Shown: piece by piece, positions 1-9,054 of the stretch | How positions within the stretch are numbered: position 1 is the stretch's first letter | Layout: every line of letters starts with the position of its first letter | Source of the DNA: Immundisolibacterales bacterium | GTDB taxonomy: Bacteria > Pseudomonadota > Gammaproteobacteria > HK1 | NCBI GenBank assembly: GCA_026712715.1 | Contig: JAPOPW010000025.1 | Coordinates: 62,001-126,000 of the forward strand | Length of the DNA: 64,000 nt | Direction: 5' to 3' | The notes under the pieces: model-generated | Told to the model about the DNA's origin: nothing | The model's input: the letters and a program-made list of their open reading frames with translations, nothing else | Databases searched by the model: none | Made by a program: the position numbers and the translations under genes

Positions 1-725
1 GCCCAGAACACCGGCATCTCCCCGGGCGCGATGATCGGATCGTCGCCCTGCCAGGCCCGCCCGACGTCCTCGATCCCGATGCGCTCCGGCATCCCGAGAT
101 GGATGGGCGCCCCGTGCACCCGCGGATAGCGGCTGGTGATCTGGACCGCCCGGATCGCGTTCGCCGGGGTGAACGGCCGCATCGACACGACCATCCGGCT
201 GTGGAACCGCCCGGCCGGAGCGCACTCGATGTCGGTGAGGAACATGGGGCACACGCTGCCGTCCTCCCAGTGCCGGATCGGGAGGCCGGCATCGACCAGG
301 GGCTCCTCGAAGGAGAACGAGCATCCGAGGGCGAAGGCGACGAAGTCATCCTGCCAGTGGTCGCCGATGCTGCGAACGTCGCCGTCCAGCTCGCCGTCGC
401 GGAAGACCCGGTAGCTCGGAAGGTCCGTCCGCAGGTCGAGGTCCTCCCCGAGCTCCGGCAGGCGGGGATCGCCCGGCTCGGACATCGCGAGGAGCGGGCA
501 CGGCTTCGGGTTGCGCTGGCAGAACCGGGCGAACTCCGCCGCGTAGTCGCCCGGCAGGATGGCGAGGTTGGCCTGGACGAAGCCCCTCGCGAGCGCCCCC
601 GTGTGACCGCGGTACTCGCCCGCGCGGATGCGGCGCCGGACCTCGACGGGGTCCGCGGTGTTCCAGTCGAGGCCGAGGCCATGGGTCGTTTCGACGGGGG
701 CGGCTGCGGCTGCGATCGCGCTCAT
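1..725 (-). CDS. Putative hydro-lyase, DUF1445 (YcsI/D-glutamate cyclase-like), 3' end cut by window
   Basis: The start is ATG at 725; the C-terminus lies beyond base 1. The 241 visible residues carry blocks typical of DUF1445: GHTGALARGFVQANLAILP, FCQRNPKPCPLL, a GCSFSFE segment, VVSMRPF and ITSRYPRVHGAPIHLG. Family members include putative hydro-lyases and the domain fused or related to mammalian D-glutamate cyclase; the bacterial substrate is usually unknown. It reads toward the left edge, 177 bp from the RraA-like gene on the same strand, so the two could be co-transcribed. Family assignment is firm, substrate is not. Confidence 0.88.
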   Translation of the reverse strand, partial: MSAIAAAAAPVETTHGLGLDWNTADPVEVRRRIRAGEYRGHTGALARGFVQANLAILPGDYAAEFARFCQRNPKPCPLLAMSEPGDPRLPELGEDLDLRTDLPSYRVFRDGELDGDVRSIGDHWQDDFVAFALGCSFSFEEPLVDAGLPIRHWEDGSVCPMFLTDIECAPAGRFHSRMVVSMRPFTPANAIRAVQITSRYPRVHGAPIHLGMPERIGIEDVGRAWQGDDPIIAPGEMPVFW

Positions 726-902
726 GGCGGCTCCTCTCCCGGTGCTCCGGGCACGGTGAACGGCAAGGCGGAAAGTCTATCGCGCGCGCCGCGCCGGCGC
801 ACCGGCGCGCGCCCGCTCCGGAAGGAGGTCCCCTCTCCGGGAGGAGCTCCTGCCGGACCGCGGACCGAAGACGCCTCCCGTCCGCAGCCGGATCGAGTCG
901 GA

Positions 903-1604
903 TCAGTGGATGTCCGCGGAGTCCGACATGGCCTGCCGCAGCCGCTCGATGTCGAACCCCGGGCTGCGGGCGCACTCGAGGATCACCGCCTCGCGCCGGG
1001 TGAGGAGATCCACCGCGGCGGGAAGCTCCGTCACCACCTCGGGGGGAATGACGACCGCTCCGTGCCGGTCCGCGTGCACGATGTCGTCGTTCCGGACGGC
1101 CATCCCGCACACGTTGACGGGCTGGCCGAAGTCCACCACGTGAACGTGGGCGTGGCTCGGCCCCACCTCGCCGGCGAGGAGCTGGAACCCCGGCGCGCAG
1201 TCGTCGAGATCGCGCATCGAGCCGTTGGTGACCGCGCCGAGCGAGCCGAGCCCCTTGTGGACCGCGGTGTTCACCTCCCCCCAGAAGGCCCCGAACCCGG
1301 GCTCGGGGTCGATGTCCTGGATCACGGTGACGGTGGAGCCCGCCCCGCTCGCGACATGCTCGTAGTAGGCGATCCGGGCCTTGCGCAGCTCCGCGGCGCT
1401 CCGGGAGGGGGTGTCCATCGCCCGGATGGTGGCGGTGCGGGCCCGGCCGACGATGGGCTTGCGCGCGGGATCGAGGCAGACCATGGGCCGTACCGTGAAG
1501 CCGGTGGCCCGGCGGTGGGGCGCCACCAGCTCGAGGGCGTTGCAGATGGTCGGGGTATCCCAGGTGGTGAGAAGCTCGAGGTCGGCATCGGTGAAGTCGG
1601 TCAT
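903..1604 (-). CDS. RraA-like / 4-hydroxy-4-methyl-2-oxoglutarate aldolase family protein
   Basis: The protein has 233 residues from ATG 1604; a longer open frame upstream is not needed, because the RraA homology begins at the first residues (DTPTICNALELV). The family signature, a Gly-rich turn followed by Arg-Asp, is visible as TNGSMRDLD with R131 and D132, the residues that bind pyruvate and metal in HMG/CHA aldolases. True RraA (regulator of RNase E) is about 160 residues; this longer form is the catabolic branch, often annotated as dimethylmenaquinone methyltransferase. It probably cleaves or decarboxylates an oxo-acid. The neighbouring SDR and GMC enzymes fit a catabolic setting. Confidence 0.85.
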   Translation of the reverse strand: MTDFTDADLELLTTWDTPTICNALELVAPHRRATGFTVRPMVCLDPARKPIVGRARTATIRAMDTPSRSAAELRKARIAYYEHVASGAGSTVTVIQDIDPEPGFGAFWGEVNTAVHKGLGSLGAVTNGSMRDLDDCAPGFQLLAGEVGPSHAHVHVVDFGQPVNVCGMAVRNDDIVHADRHGAVVIPPEVVTELPAAVDLLTRREAVILECARSPGFDIERLRQAMSDSADIH

Positions 1605-2064
1605 CGGGGGTCCTCGGTACGGGCGAAGGGGTTTCGAATGGTGGAGGCCCGATATTTTGCACGCCTGCGCCCCGGTTCGCCTCGCTCGGCGCTTGCGCGG
1701 ATCCACCGAGCGCACCGCGCCCCTTCGTCCGCGCGGCCGACGGGACCGCGGATGCCGGCGATGTCCCGGCGCGGTGCCGGCGTGGATCCGGCGCGGTGCC
1801 GGCGCCGTGCCGGCGCGGCCGGGCACGCGCGACGGGATATGATCGGTCCCGCGGGAGGCTCGGGCGCGCGAGCGCGCCCGCACGCGGGCGAACCGGCTCG
1901 GCGGCGTGTGGACCGCGTGGCTCTTCCTTCGAGGATGGAACCGGTCCGAGACAGGAACCGCAGGGCGCGAAGCGGCGCGGGGCGGGGCGGTGCCGCGCGG
2001 CGGGGCGCCGACGGCGCAGCGCAAGCGCCCGAACCGGAACGGCAAGTCAACACGGGAACGGACG

Positions 2065-2865
2065 ATGGGGAAGAGGCTGGCGGACAGGGCGGCGGTGGTC
2101 ATCGGGGGCGGCCAGCAGCCCGGCGAGACGGTCGGCAACGGGCGGGCCACCGCGATCCTCTTCGCCCGGGCGGGCGCACGGGTGCTGGTCGTCGACCGCG
2201 ACCGCGAAGCGGCCGCGGACACGGTGCGAGCGATCGAGGCCGAGGGCGGCGCGGCGGCGCCGTTCGAGGCCGACGTGACCCGCGAGGCCGACTGCGAGGC
2301 GGCGATCGGAACTTGCGTGGAACGCTTCGGCCGCATCGACGTCCTCCACAACAACGTCGGCCGCTCGCAGGGTGACCGGGAGGTCGCGGAGCTCGGGGCG
2401 GCGATGTGGGACGAGCTCCACGAGATCAACGTCAAGACGTACTTCCTGTGCTCGAAGCACGCCCTTGCGCCGATGCGGGCGCGCGGGAGCGGGTGCATCA
2501 TCAACGTGTCGTCGGTCGCGTCCACCATCATTTCCCCGACCGTCGCCTACAAGACCTCCAAGGCGGCGGTGAACGCCCTCACCCACTCGCTCGCCATCGA
2601 GAACGCGCCGTACGGCATTCGGGTCAACGCGATCCTGCCCGGCCTCATGGACACTCCGATGGCGATCGAGCGGCGCGCCCGCGAGTGGAACCTGACCCGC
2701 CAGGAGGTGCGCGACCAGCGCGACGCTCGGGTGCCGCTCGGGCGGAAGATGGGCACCGGATGGGATGTCGGGCACGCCGCCGTCTTCCTCGCCTCGGACG
2801 AGGCCCGCTTCATCACCGGGGTCCTGCTGCCCGTGGACGGCGGGCAGAGCATCAACACCGAATGA
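2065..2865 (+). CDS. SDR family NAD(P)-dependent oxidoreductase
   Basis: The protein has 266 residues from ATG 2065, preceded by a weak GGGAACGG; the open frame extends upstream, but the Rossmann strand starts right after this Met. The N-terminal nucleotide loop is unusual (GGGQQPGETVGNG, residues 14-26), longer than the classical TGxxxGIG. Catalytic S150, Y162 and K166 (YKTSK) are present, and the C-terminus ends in the usual ITGVLLPVDGG. Substrate is unknown. The following GMC oxidoreductase is on the same strand, 131 bp away. Confidence 0.88.
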   Translation: MGKRLADRAAVVIGGGQQPGETVGNGRATAILFARAGARVLVVDRDREAAADTVRAIEAEGGAAAPFEADVTREADCEAAIGTCVERFGRIDVLHNNVGRSQGDREVAELGAAMWDELHEINVKTYFLCSKHALAPMRARGSGCIINVSSVASTIISPTVAYKTSKAAVNALTHSLAIENAPYGIRVNAILPGLMDTPMAIERRAREWNLTRQEVRDQRDARVPLGRKMGTGWDVGHAAVFLASDEARFITGVLLPVDGGQSINTE

Positions 2866-2996
2866 ACCGGTGAACGTGCCCGCCGCGCGCCGCCGCGCGA
2901 CCCGGCGGCCGGTCCCGCCGGCGGGCCGGCGCGGACCGTTTGCGCACCCGCCGCCCGTTGCGGGCGGAACCGCGGGGCTGCGGAGCTGATCGGTCC

Positions 2997-4658
2997 GTGA
3001 ACCGCGAGCCCTTCGACTACGTGATCGTCGGGGCCGGCTCCGCCGGCTGCGTCCTCGCCAACCGCCTGAGCGAGGACCCGTCCGCGCGGGTCCTCCTCCT
3101 CGAGGCCGGACCGCCCGATCACCGGTGGGACTTCCGCATCCACATGCCGGGGGCCCTCGCCCGCCCCCTCATGGGCGAAGCGTACAACTGGGCCTACCAC
3201 AGCGAGCCCGAGCCGGGGCTCGACGGCCGGCGCCTGTACTGCCCGCGCGGGCGGGTCATCGGCGGCTCTTCGTCGATCAACGGCATGGTGTACATCCGGG
3301 GCCACGCCCGCGACTACGACGGCTGGGCCGCGCAAGGGCTCCCGGGCTGGAGCTACGCGGACGTCCTTCCCTACTTCCGGCGGTGCGAGGACCGCGGGCG
3401 CGGGGAGGATGCGTGGCGCGGCGCCGGCGGACCGCTCCACGTTTCGACCGGCGCTTCCCCGAACCCCCTCTTCGACGCCTTCATCGAGGCGGGCCGCGAG
3501 GCCGGCTACCCGGTCACCGAGGACATGAACGGCTACCAGCAGGAAGGCCTCGGCCGGATGGACATGACGACCTGGCGGGGGCGGCGCTGGAGCGCGGCGC
3601 GAGGATGGCTCGACCCGGCCCGGCCGCGGCCGAACCTCGAAGTCGCGGCGCACGCCCTGGTCACCCGGGTACGCTTCGAAGGCCGCCGGGCCGCCGGGGT
3701 GGACTACCTCGAGCGCGGGCGCGCCCGCCGCGCGGACGCCGCGCGCGAGGTGGTCCTCGCGGGCGGCGCGATCAACTCCCCGCAGCTCCTGCTCCTCTCG
3801 GGAGTGGGCCCGGCCGACGAGCTCCGGCGCCTCGGGGTCGACGTGGTCGCCGATCTCCCCGGGGTCGGAGAGAACCTCCAGGATCACCTCGAGATCTACG
3901 TCCAGCACGCCTGCACCCGTCCGATCACCCTCTACAGCGCCCTCAAGCCCCTCGGGATGCTGAAGGCGGGGCTCTCGTGGTACCTCTTCCGCGGCGGCCT
4001 CGGGGCGTCCAACCAGTTCGAGGCGGGCGGCTTCATCCGCAGCCGGGCCGGGGTCGAGCACCCCGACCTCCAGTACCACTTCATCCCCATCGCGATGCGC
4101 TACGACGGCTCGGGGCTGCGCGGACAGCACGGATTCCAGGCCCACGTGGGGCCGATGCGGCCGGAGAGCCGGGGCCGGGTGCGCCTCAAGTCCGCGGCCC
4201 CGCGCGCCGCCCCGAGCATCTTCTTCAACTACCTCTCCGCCGAGCGTGACCGGCGCGAGCTGCGGGACTCGGTGCGCCTCACCCGGGAAATCTTCGCGCA
4301 AGCGGCGTTCGATCCGTGGCGCGGCCCGGAGCTCGCCCCGGGTGCGAAGGTGCGCTCCGACGACGCGGTCGACGCCTTCGTGCGCGAGAGCGTCGAGTCC
4401 GCCTTCCATCCGTGCGGCACCTGCCGGATGGGCACGGACGAGGGGGCAGTGACCGACGGCGAGACCCGGGTGCGCGGCGTCGAGGGACTGCGGGTGGTGG
4501 ACGCCTCCATCATGCCCGCGATCGTCTCGGGAAACCTGAACGCCCCCACCCTGATGCTGGCCGAGAAGGCGGCGGACCTCATCCTCGGCCGCCCGCCCCC
4601 GCCCCCGTCCAACGCCGCCGTGTGGATCGCCCCGGACTGGCGGACCGCGCAGCGCTGA
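2997..4658 (+). CDS. GMC family oxidoreductase (choline dehydrogenase-like)
   Basis: The protein has 553 residues from GTG 2997. The upstream Met at 2940 would add 19 residues with no homology, whereas this start places the FAD-binding VIVGAGSAG (residues 9-17) at the usual distance. Further GMC landmarks are CPRGRVIGGSSSING, the GAINSPQLLLLSGVGP signature and the C-terminal HPCGTCRMG/GNLNAPT pair that holds the active-site His and Asn. The family oxidises alcohols to aldehydes with FAD. Length and motifs resemble BetA, but GMC substrate cannot be read from sequence. An MFS transporter follows 81 bp downstream. Confidence 0.92.
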   Translation: MNREPFDYVIVGAGSAGCVLANRLSEDPSARVLLLEAGPPDHRWDFRIHMPGALARPLMGEAYNWAYHSEPEPGLDGRRLYCPRGRVIGGSSSINGMVYIRGHARDYDGWAAQGLPGWSYADVLPYFRRCEDRGRGEDAWRGAGGPLHVSTGASPNPLFDAFIEAGREAGYPVTEDMNGYQQEGLGRMDMTTWRGRRWSAARGWLDPARPRPNLEVAAHALVTRVRFEGRRAAGVDYLERGRARRADAAREVVLAGGAINSPQLLLLSGVGPADELRRLGVDVVADLPGVGENLQDHLEIYVQHACTRPITLYSALKPLGMLKAGLSWYLFRGGLGASNQFEAGGFIRSRAGVEHPDLQYHFIPIAMRYDGSGLRGQHGFQAHVGPMRPESRGRVRLKSAAPRAAPSIFFNYLSAERDRRELRDSVRLTREIFAQAAFDPWRGPELAPGAKVRSDDAVDAFVRESVESAFHPCGTCRMGTDEGAVTDGETRVRGVEGLRVVDASIMPAIVSGNLNAPTLMLAEKAADLILGRPPPPPSNAAVWIAPDWRTAQR

Positions 4659-4739
4659 GCGCGCGTCCGGCGGCGGAGACTCGAATGACCGGCTCGAAGT
4701 CACGCGCGAACGGACGCAACCCATGACCGGACGCCAACC

Positions 4740-5972
4740 ATGACCGGACGGACGGCGGCGAGCGGAGAGACCACGTACGGATGGGTGGTGGTCTTCGCGT
4801 CGCTCGCCCTGCACAGCGTGAGCCTCGGCGCCCCGACGATGCTCTTCGTCGCCCTGAAACCCATCGCGGCGGACCTCGAGACGGTGCGATCGGTCCCGTC
4901 CCTCGCCTATTCGCTGATGATGGTCGGGGCGGGGGTCGGCGGCGTCGCCATGGGCTGGTGGATGGACCGGCTCGGGGTCATGCAGCCGGTGCTCTTCGGG
5001 TCGGTGATGATCTCCCTCGGGGCGCTGCTCGCGAGCTACGCCGAAGGTCCCTGGACCCTCTTCGTCGCTTCCGGGGTGCTCATCGGCCTCTTCGGCAAGG
5101 CGGCGATGATCGCGCCGCTCGTCGCCAACGTGACCCGCTGGTTCGACCGGCGGCGCGGGCTCGCGGTCGCGATCCTCACCTCCGGCCAGGGGCTCGCGGG
5201 GGCGATCTGGCCGGGCATCGTCCAGTACTTCAACGAGCTCGTGGGATGGCGGGGGACGTTCCTCTACTTCAGCGCCCTGGTCGCGATGACGATGGTGCCC
5301 CTCGCCCTCCTGCTGCGTCCGCGCCCCCCGCTCATGGCGGCCGGCGGGACGCACGGGATCCGGGTGGACGAGACGCAGGGGCTCGACCTGTCGCCCCGGG
5401 TCCTGCAGGGCCTGCTCTGGTTCGGCGGGGTGTTCTGCTGCGCGGCGATGGCGATCCCCATCGTGCACCTGGTCAGCCACGCCACCGACCTCGGTCACAC
5501 CCTGGAGCAGGGCGCGCGGATTCTCTCGGTCCTGTTCATCGCCGGGTTCGTGAGCCGCATCGCCTTCGGGATGCTCGCGGACCGGATCGGCGGGGTGCGG
5601 ACCCTCCTCATCGGCTCGGCCTGCATGGCGGTCATGCTGTTCGTGTTCGTGTTCACGACCAGCTACCTCGGCCTCCTCGCGGCGGCGCTCCTGTTCGGGC
5701 TCGGGTTCTCGGGGATCATGCCCTGCTATCCCCTGCTCATCCGCCTCTTCTTTCCGGTGGGCGAGGTCGGCTGGCGGATCGCGGGGCAGTACCTGTTCTC
5801 CGCCTTCGGGATGGCCCTCGGGGGCTGGGTCGGCGGGGTCGTCTTCGACGTTGCGGGCAGCTACACGCCCGCGCTCGTGGTGGGACTCGGGTTCAACGCG
5901 CTCAACTTCTTCCTCATCGGCATCATCTTCGTCCGCGGACGCCCCACGCGCCTCGAGCCGGCCCCCGCCTGA
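4740..5972 (+). CDS. MFS transporter
   Basis: The protein has 410 residues with about 12 hydrophobic segments split by a polar central loop near residues 195-220. The conserved loop 2-3 motif is seen as MGWWMDRLGV, and MLADRIGG occupies the equivalent place in the second half. The pattern resembles the monocarboxylate/oxalate-formate branch of the major facilitator superfamily. It follows the GMC gene on the same strand and probably imports or exports a small organic substrate of the neighbouring enzymes. ATG 4740 is the first Met compatible with a full TM1; another ATG lies close upstream in a different frame. Confidence 0.9.
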   Translation: MTGRTAASGETTYGWVVVFASLALHSVSLGAPTMLFVALKPIAADLETVRSVPSLAYSLMMVGAGVGGVAMGWWMDRLGVMQPVLFGSVMISLGALLASYAEGPWTLFVASGVLIGLFGKAAMIAPLVANVTRWFDRRRGLAVAILTSGQGLAGAIWPGIVQYFNELVGWRGTFLYFSALVAMTMVPLALLLRPRPPLMAAGGTHGIRVDETQGLDLSPRVLQGLLWFGGVFCCAAMAIPIVHLVSHATDLGHTLEQGARILSVLFIAGFVSRIAFGMLADRIGGVRTLLIGSACMAVMLFVFVFTTSYLGLLAAALLFGLGFSGIMPCYPLLIRLFFPVGEVGWRIAGQYLFSAFGMALGGWVGGVVFDVAGSYTPALVVGLGFNALNFFLIGIIFVRGRPTRLEPAPA

Positions 5973-6314
5973 ACGCTGCCGCGGCTTCCCCCATCTTCCT
6001 CGATGGAAGCCGGGCTCGGGGCGGCCGGCTTCGTCGGAATCGGAGTCGAAGGAGGAAATGCGGCACGGCGCGCGGCGCGCGAAACGGCCCGTTCGTTTCT
6101 TGCCCGCAAGGTTCACCGATGCCCCCCTTGGGGACAGGAAGCGGAACGAGGGCCGGAACGCAATGCACGGTCGGCCGGGTGCGACTTCCGGGCACGAATT
6201 CGAAGGCAAGAATCGAGGTGCGGGGCCGAACGGCGGGGAGCAGGATCACGGTCGCGACGCACCCCGGGAGCGGCTCGGGCCGTCGCGCCGAACCCGACCG
6301 ACAGGGGAGATAAC
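5973..6314. other. 342-bp intergenic stretch before ada
   Basis: No credible gene was found. It must contain the ada promoter, but I could not identify an Ada box or a convincing -35/-10 pair. The only clear signal is the AGGGGAGA ribosome site at 6302-6309, which fixes the ada start. Confidence 0.5.
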
Positions 6315-7400
6315 ATGGCCGACCTTACGATGATCGGAACCCCGATGCCGAGCCGATTCCCGACCGACGAGACGCGCTGGCAGGCGATCGTGAACCGCGA
6401 GCGTGGCGCGGCCGGGGAATTCTTCTACTCCGTGGCGACGACCGGCATCTATTGCCGGCCCGGCTGCCCGGCGCGCCGGCCGAGGCGCGAGCACGTGGGC
6501 TTCCACGATTCGCGCGAGGAGGCCGAGAGCGCGGGCTTCCGGCCCTGCCGGCGCTGCCGGCCGGACGAGCCCTCGCTCGCCGAGCGGCACGCCGGCGCGG
6601 TGGCCGCCGCCTGCCGCCTCATCGAGGCGGCCGAGACGATGCCGCGCCTCGACGAGCTCGCCGCCGTGGCCGGCATGAGCAGATTCCACTTCCACCGGGT
6701 CTTCAAGGCCGCCACCGGCTGCACGCCGCGGGCGTACGCCGCGGCGCGGCGCGCGGACCGGGTGCGCGAATCGCTCCGTGGCTCGGGGACCGTGACCGAC
6801 GCCATCTACGACGCCGGGTTCGGCTCGAACGGCCGCTTCTACGCGGATTCCCCCGGGATCCTCGGAATGCCCCCCGCCACCTTCCGCGAGGGCGGACGCA
6901 ACGAGACGATCCGGTTCGCGGTCGGCGAGTGTTCGCTCGGCGCCATCCTCGTCGCGTCCACCGCGAAGGGGGTGTGCGCGATCCTGCTCGGCGATGACCC
7001 GAACGCCCTCGTGCACGACCTCGAGGACCGCTTCGCGAAGGCCACGCTCCTCGGGGCGGAGCCGGAGTTCGAGAAGCTGGTCGCCCGCGTCGTCGCGTTC
7101 GTGGACGCGCCCACGCTCGGCCATGAATTGCCGCTCGACATCCGCGGGACGACGTTCCAGCAGCGCGTCTGGGAAGCGCTCCGGGACATTCCGGCCGGGT
7201 CGACCGCGAGCTACCGGGAGATTTCGGAACGCATCGGAGCGCCGGGCGCGGCGCGGGCGGTCGCGCGCGCGTGCGCGTCGAACCCCCTCGCGGTGGCGAT
7301 CCCCTGCCACCGGGTGGTCCGCAGCGACGGCGCCCCCGGCGGCTACCGCTGGGGGGTGGAGCGCAAGCAGGCGCTGCTCGAGCGCGAGGCAACGCCTTGA
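6315..7400 (+). CDS. ada: Bifunctional transcriptional activator / O6-alkylguanine-DNA alkyltransferase Ada
   Basis: The protein has 361 residues from ATG 6315, five bases after an AGGGGAGA ribosome site. The domain order is classical. First comes the zinc-binding methyl-phosphotriester domain with C47, C51, C78 and C81 (YCRPGC and PCRRC). An AraC-type helix-turn-helix follows around residues 95-190, then the methyltransferase domain with the PCHRV active site (C331). It repairs O6-methylguanine and, once methylated on the N-terminal Cys, activates alkylation-response genes. The next gene overlaps its stop codon and encodes an oxygenase predicted to act on damaged nucleic acid, so both probably form one adaptive-response operon. 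Confidence 0.96.
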   Translation: MADLTMIGTPMPSRFPTDETRWQAIVNRERGAAGEFFYSVATTGIYCRPGCPARRPRREHVGFHDSREEAESAGFRPCRRCRPDEPSLAERHAGAVAAACRLIEAAETMPRLDELAAVAGMSRFHFHRVFKAATGCTPRAYAAARRADRVRESLRGSGTVTDAIYDAGFGSNGRFYADSPGILGMPPATFREGGRNETIRFAVGECSLGAILVASTAKGVCAILLGDDPNALVHDLEDRFAKATLLGAEPEFEKLVARVVAFVDAPTLGHELPLDIRGTTFQQRVWEALRDIPAGSTASYREISERIGAPGAARAVARACASNPLAVAIPCHRVVRSDGAPGGYRWGVERKQALLEREATP

Positions 7401-8149
7401 GCGCCTCCCCTTCGCGGGCGCGCGAGCCGGCCGGGCCGAACTCCGTCTTCGCCGCGCGCATCGCGGCCCTCGACTGGCCGCCGATCGCAGCCGGCCTCGA
7501 CGCGGACGGCCACGCCCTGCTTCCGTCGTTGCTCAGCCCTCGGGAATGCCGGGGCCTCACCGCGCTGTACGAAAGCGGCGAGCTCTTCCGCAAGCGGGTG
7601 GTCATGTCCCGCCACGGCTACGGCCGGGGCGAGTACCGGTACTTCGCCTACCCGCTTCCGCGCCCGGTGGAGGCCCTTCGCACCCTGCTCTACCCGCCGC
7701 TCGCCGAGATCGCCAACCGGTGGAACGAAACGCTCCGCATCGATACCCGGTTCCCGGCCGCGCACGCGCAGTACCTCGAGCGCTGCCACCGCGCCGGCCA
7801 GACCCGGCCGACGCCGCTCGTGCTCCGCTACGGCGAAGGCGACTACAACCGCCTCCACCAGGACCTCTACGGAGAGCACGTCTTTCCGTTCCAGGCGACG
7901 GTCCTCCTCTCCGACCCCGCGCGCGACTTCGAGGGCGGCGAGTTCGTGCTCACCGAGCAGCGCCCGCGCATGCAGTCGCGGGTCGAGGTCGTGCCCCTCG
8001 CGCAGGGCGACGCGGTGGTCTTTCCCGTCCACCACCGCCCGGTGCGGGGCGCGCGCGGCTTCCATCGCGCGAACTTCCGCCACGGGGTGAGCCGCCTGCG
8101 CGCGGGCTCGCGCCACACCCTCGGCATCATCTTCCACGACGCCCGCTGA
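7397..8149 (+). CDS. 2OG-Fe(II) oxygenase (Oxygenase-NA family, predicted damaged-DNA dioxygenase)
   Basis: The protein has 250 residues starting at TTG 7397, which shares bases with the ada stop (TTGA overlap), so translation is coupled. The iron triad is visible: H154 and D156 in RLHQDLYG and H229 in FRHGVSRL. R239 lies ten residues on and is suited to bind 2-oxoglutarate. The family (PF09859 type) is predicted to demethylate or otherwise oxidise damaged nucleic acids. Direct coupling to Ada strongly supports an alkylation-repair role, although it is not AlkB itself. Activity is an inference from family and context. Confidence 0.88.
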   Translation: MSASPSRAREPAGPNSVFAARIAALDWPPIAAGLDADGHALLPSLLSPRECRGLTALYESGELFRKRVVMSRHGYGRGEYRYFAYPLPRPVEALRTLLYPPLAEIANRWNETLRIDTRFPAAHAQYLERCHRAGQTRPTPLVLRYGEGDYNRLHQDLYGEHVFPFQATVLLSDPARDFEGGEFVLTEQRPRMQSRVEVVPLAQGDAVVFPVHHRPVRGARGFHRANFRHGVSRLRAGSRHTLGIIFHDAR

Positions 8150-8292
8150 CCCGTCCTACCCGCCGGCCCGCGGGAAGCAGTTCACCACGTTCCGCCCGAC
8201 TCGAGGGCGCATGGCCGGAGCCGCCCTCACACCGCCCGCTCCGGTGGCGGTAGTCCGAAGCGGCTTCCCCACGGGCCGGACGCGCGGGTCCT

Positions 8293-8329
8293 TGACATGG
8301 AGTACTCATGTTTTCATACTTTTTTCATG
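8293..8329 (+). promoter_or_regulatory. Promoter/operator of the toxin-antitoxin pair, possibly leaderless
   Basis: TTGACA (8293-8298) and CATACT (8315-8320) are separated by 16 bp, a good sigma-70-like pair. The expected start of transcription falls at about 8326-8328, on the antitoxin ATG itself. The near-palindrome CATGGAGTACTCATG (8296-8310) overlaps the -35/spacer and is a plausible autorepression operator for the ribbon-helix-helix antitoxin. Confidence 0.5.
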
Positions 8330-8557
8330 CAGACGATGATTCAGATCCGTAGTGTCCCGGAGCCGCTTCGCAGACGGCTGAAGGCTCGCGCCGCCATGGA
8401 AGGCATGTCGATGTCGCGCTACATCTTGCGGGAACTCGAGAGGGCCCTCGAGCGACCGAGCCGACGCGAATTGCTTCAAAGGATTGGCTCGCAACCGGAG
8501 GTCAACCTGGAGCCGCCCCCCGCGGAGGTTCTCCGAGCGGAGCGTGCATCTCGCTGA
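8327..8557 (+). CDS. FitA/VapB-like ribbon-helix-helix antitoxin
   Basis: The protein has 76 residues from ATG 8327; alternatives in the same frame are ATG 8297 and ATG 8336. The N-terminus (MIQIRSVPEPLRRRLKARAA) is the DNA-binding beta strand and first helix seen in FitA-type antitoxins. The second helix is SMSRYILRELERAL, and the C-terminal tail should wrap the toxin. Its stop overlaps the toxin start by one base (TGATG). It neutralises the PIN toxin and represses its own promoter, judging by family and by the palindrome just upstream. Confidence 0.85.
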   Translation: MQTMIQIRSVPEPLRRRLKARAAMEGMSMSRYILRELERALERPSRRELLQRIGSQPEVNLEPPPAEVLRAERASR

Positions 8558-8946
8558 TGGTCCTGGATGCGTCGGCGGCGGTCGAGTTCGTGTTGAACAC
8601 GGCGGCGGGCAAGCGGCTCGCCGCACGGCTCGCGGACGAGTTCGCGGTCGTCCACGTGCCACATCTCATCGATCTGGAAATCGCCCAGGTGCTGCGCCGG
8701 TACGTTCGCGACGGAACTCTGACCGAACCGATGGCGATGACCGCGCTGGCCCGATGGCGAGAGCTCGATGCCGAGCGATATCCCCACGAGCCGTTCCTCG
8801 AACGGATTTGGCACCTTCGCGACAATTTGACCGCGTACGATGCGGTGTACGTGGCCCTCGCCGAAGCGCTGTCGATGGTCCTCGTGACCGGGGACCGGAA
8901 GCTGGCAGGAGCACCCGGCTTGCATGCCGTCATTGAGCTAGCGTAG
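8557..8946 (+). CDS. PIN-domain toxin (VapC/FitB-like ribonuclease)
   Basis: The protein has 129 residues. The four acidic metal-binding positions of PIN nucleases are all present: D4 (VLDASA), E41 (DLEIAQ), D95 (YDAVYVALAE) and D113 (TGDRKL), so the enzyme should be an active Mg-dependent RNase. It is translationally coupled to the upstream antitoxin by a one-base overlap. Its RNA target cannot be read from sequence. The pair is isolated from mobile genes; it may stabilise this segment or act in stress. Confidence 0.9.
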   Translation: MVLDASAAVEFVLNTAAGKRLAARLADEFAVVHVPHLIDLEIAQVLRRYVRDGTLTEPMAMTALARWRELDAERYPHEPFLERIWHLRDNLTAYDAVYVALAEALSMVLVTGDRKLAGAPGLHAVIELA

Positions 8947-9054
8947 TACGCGGACCGACGTCGCGCCGGCTCAGTTCCGCTGCGACGGACGATTCCATCA
9001 CGTGGCGGCTCAACTCCCTGGCGCGCATCTTTGGGCGAATCCGGTCAGTACCGT

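Noticed and set aside
99-2375. Long plus-strand open frame of 758 codons over the first 2.4 kb
   Set aside because: It runs antisense to the DUF1445 and RraA-like genes, both of which have clear family motifs; the product is low-complexity.
2547-6209. Very long minus-strand open frame (1220 codons) across several genes
   Set aside because: It is a GC-rich shadow of the SDR, GMC and MFS genes on the other strand; its translation is Arg/His/Asp/Glu-rich without domains.
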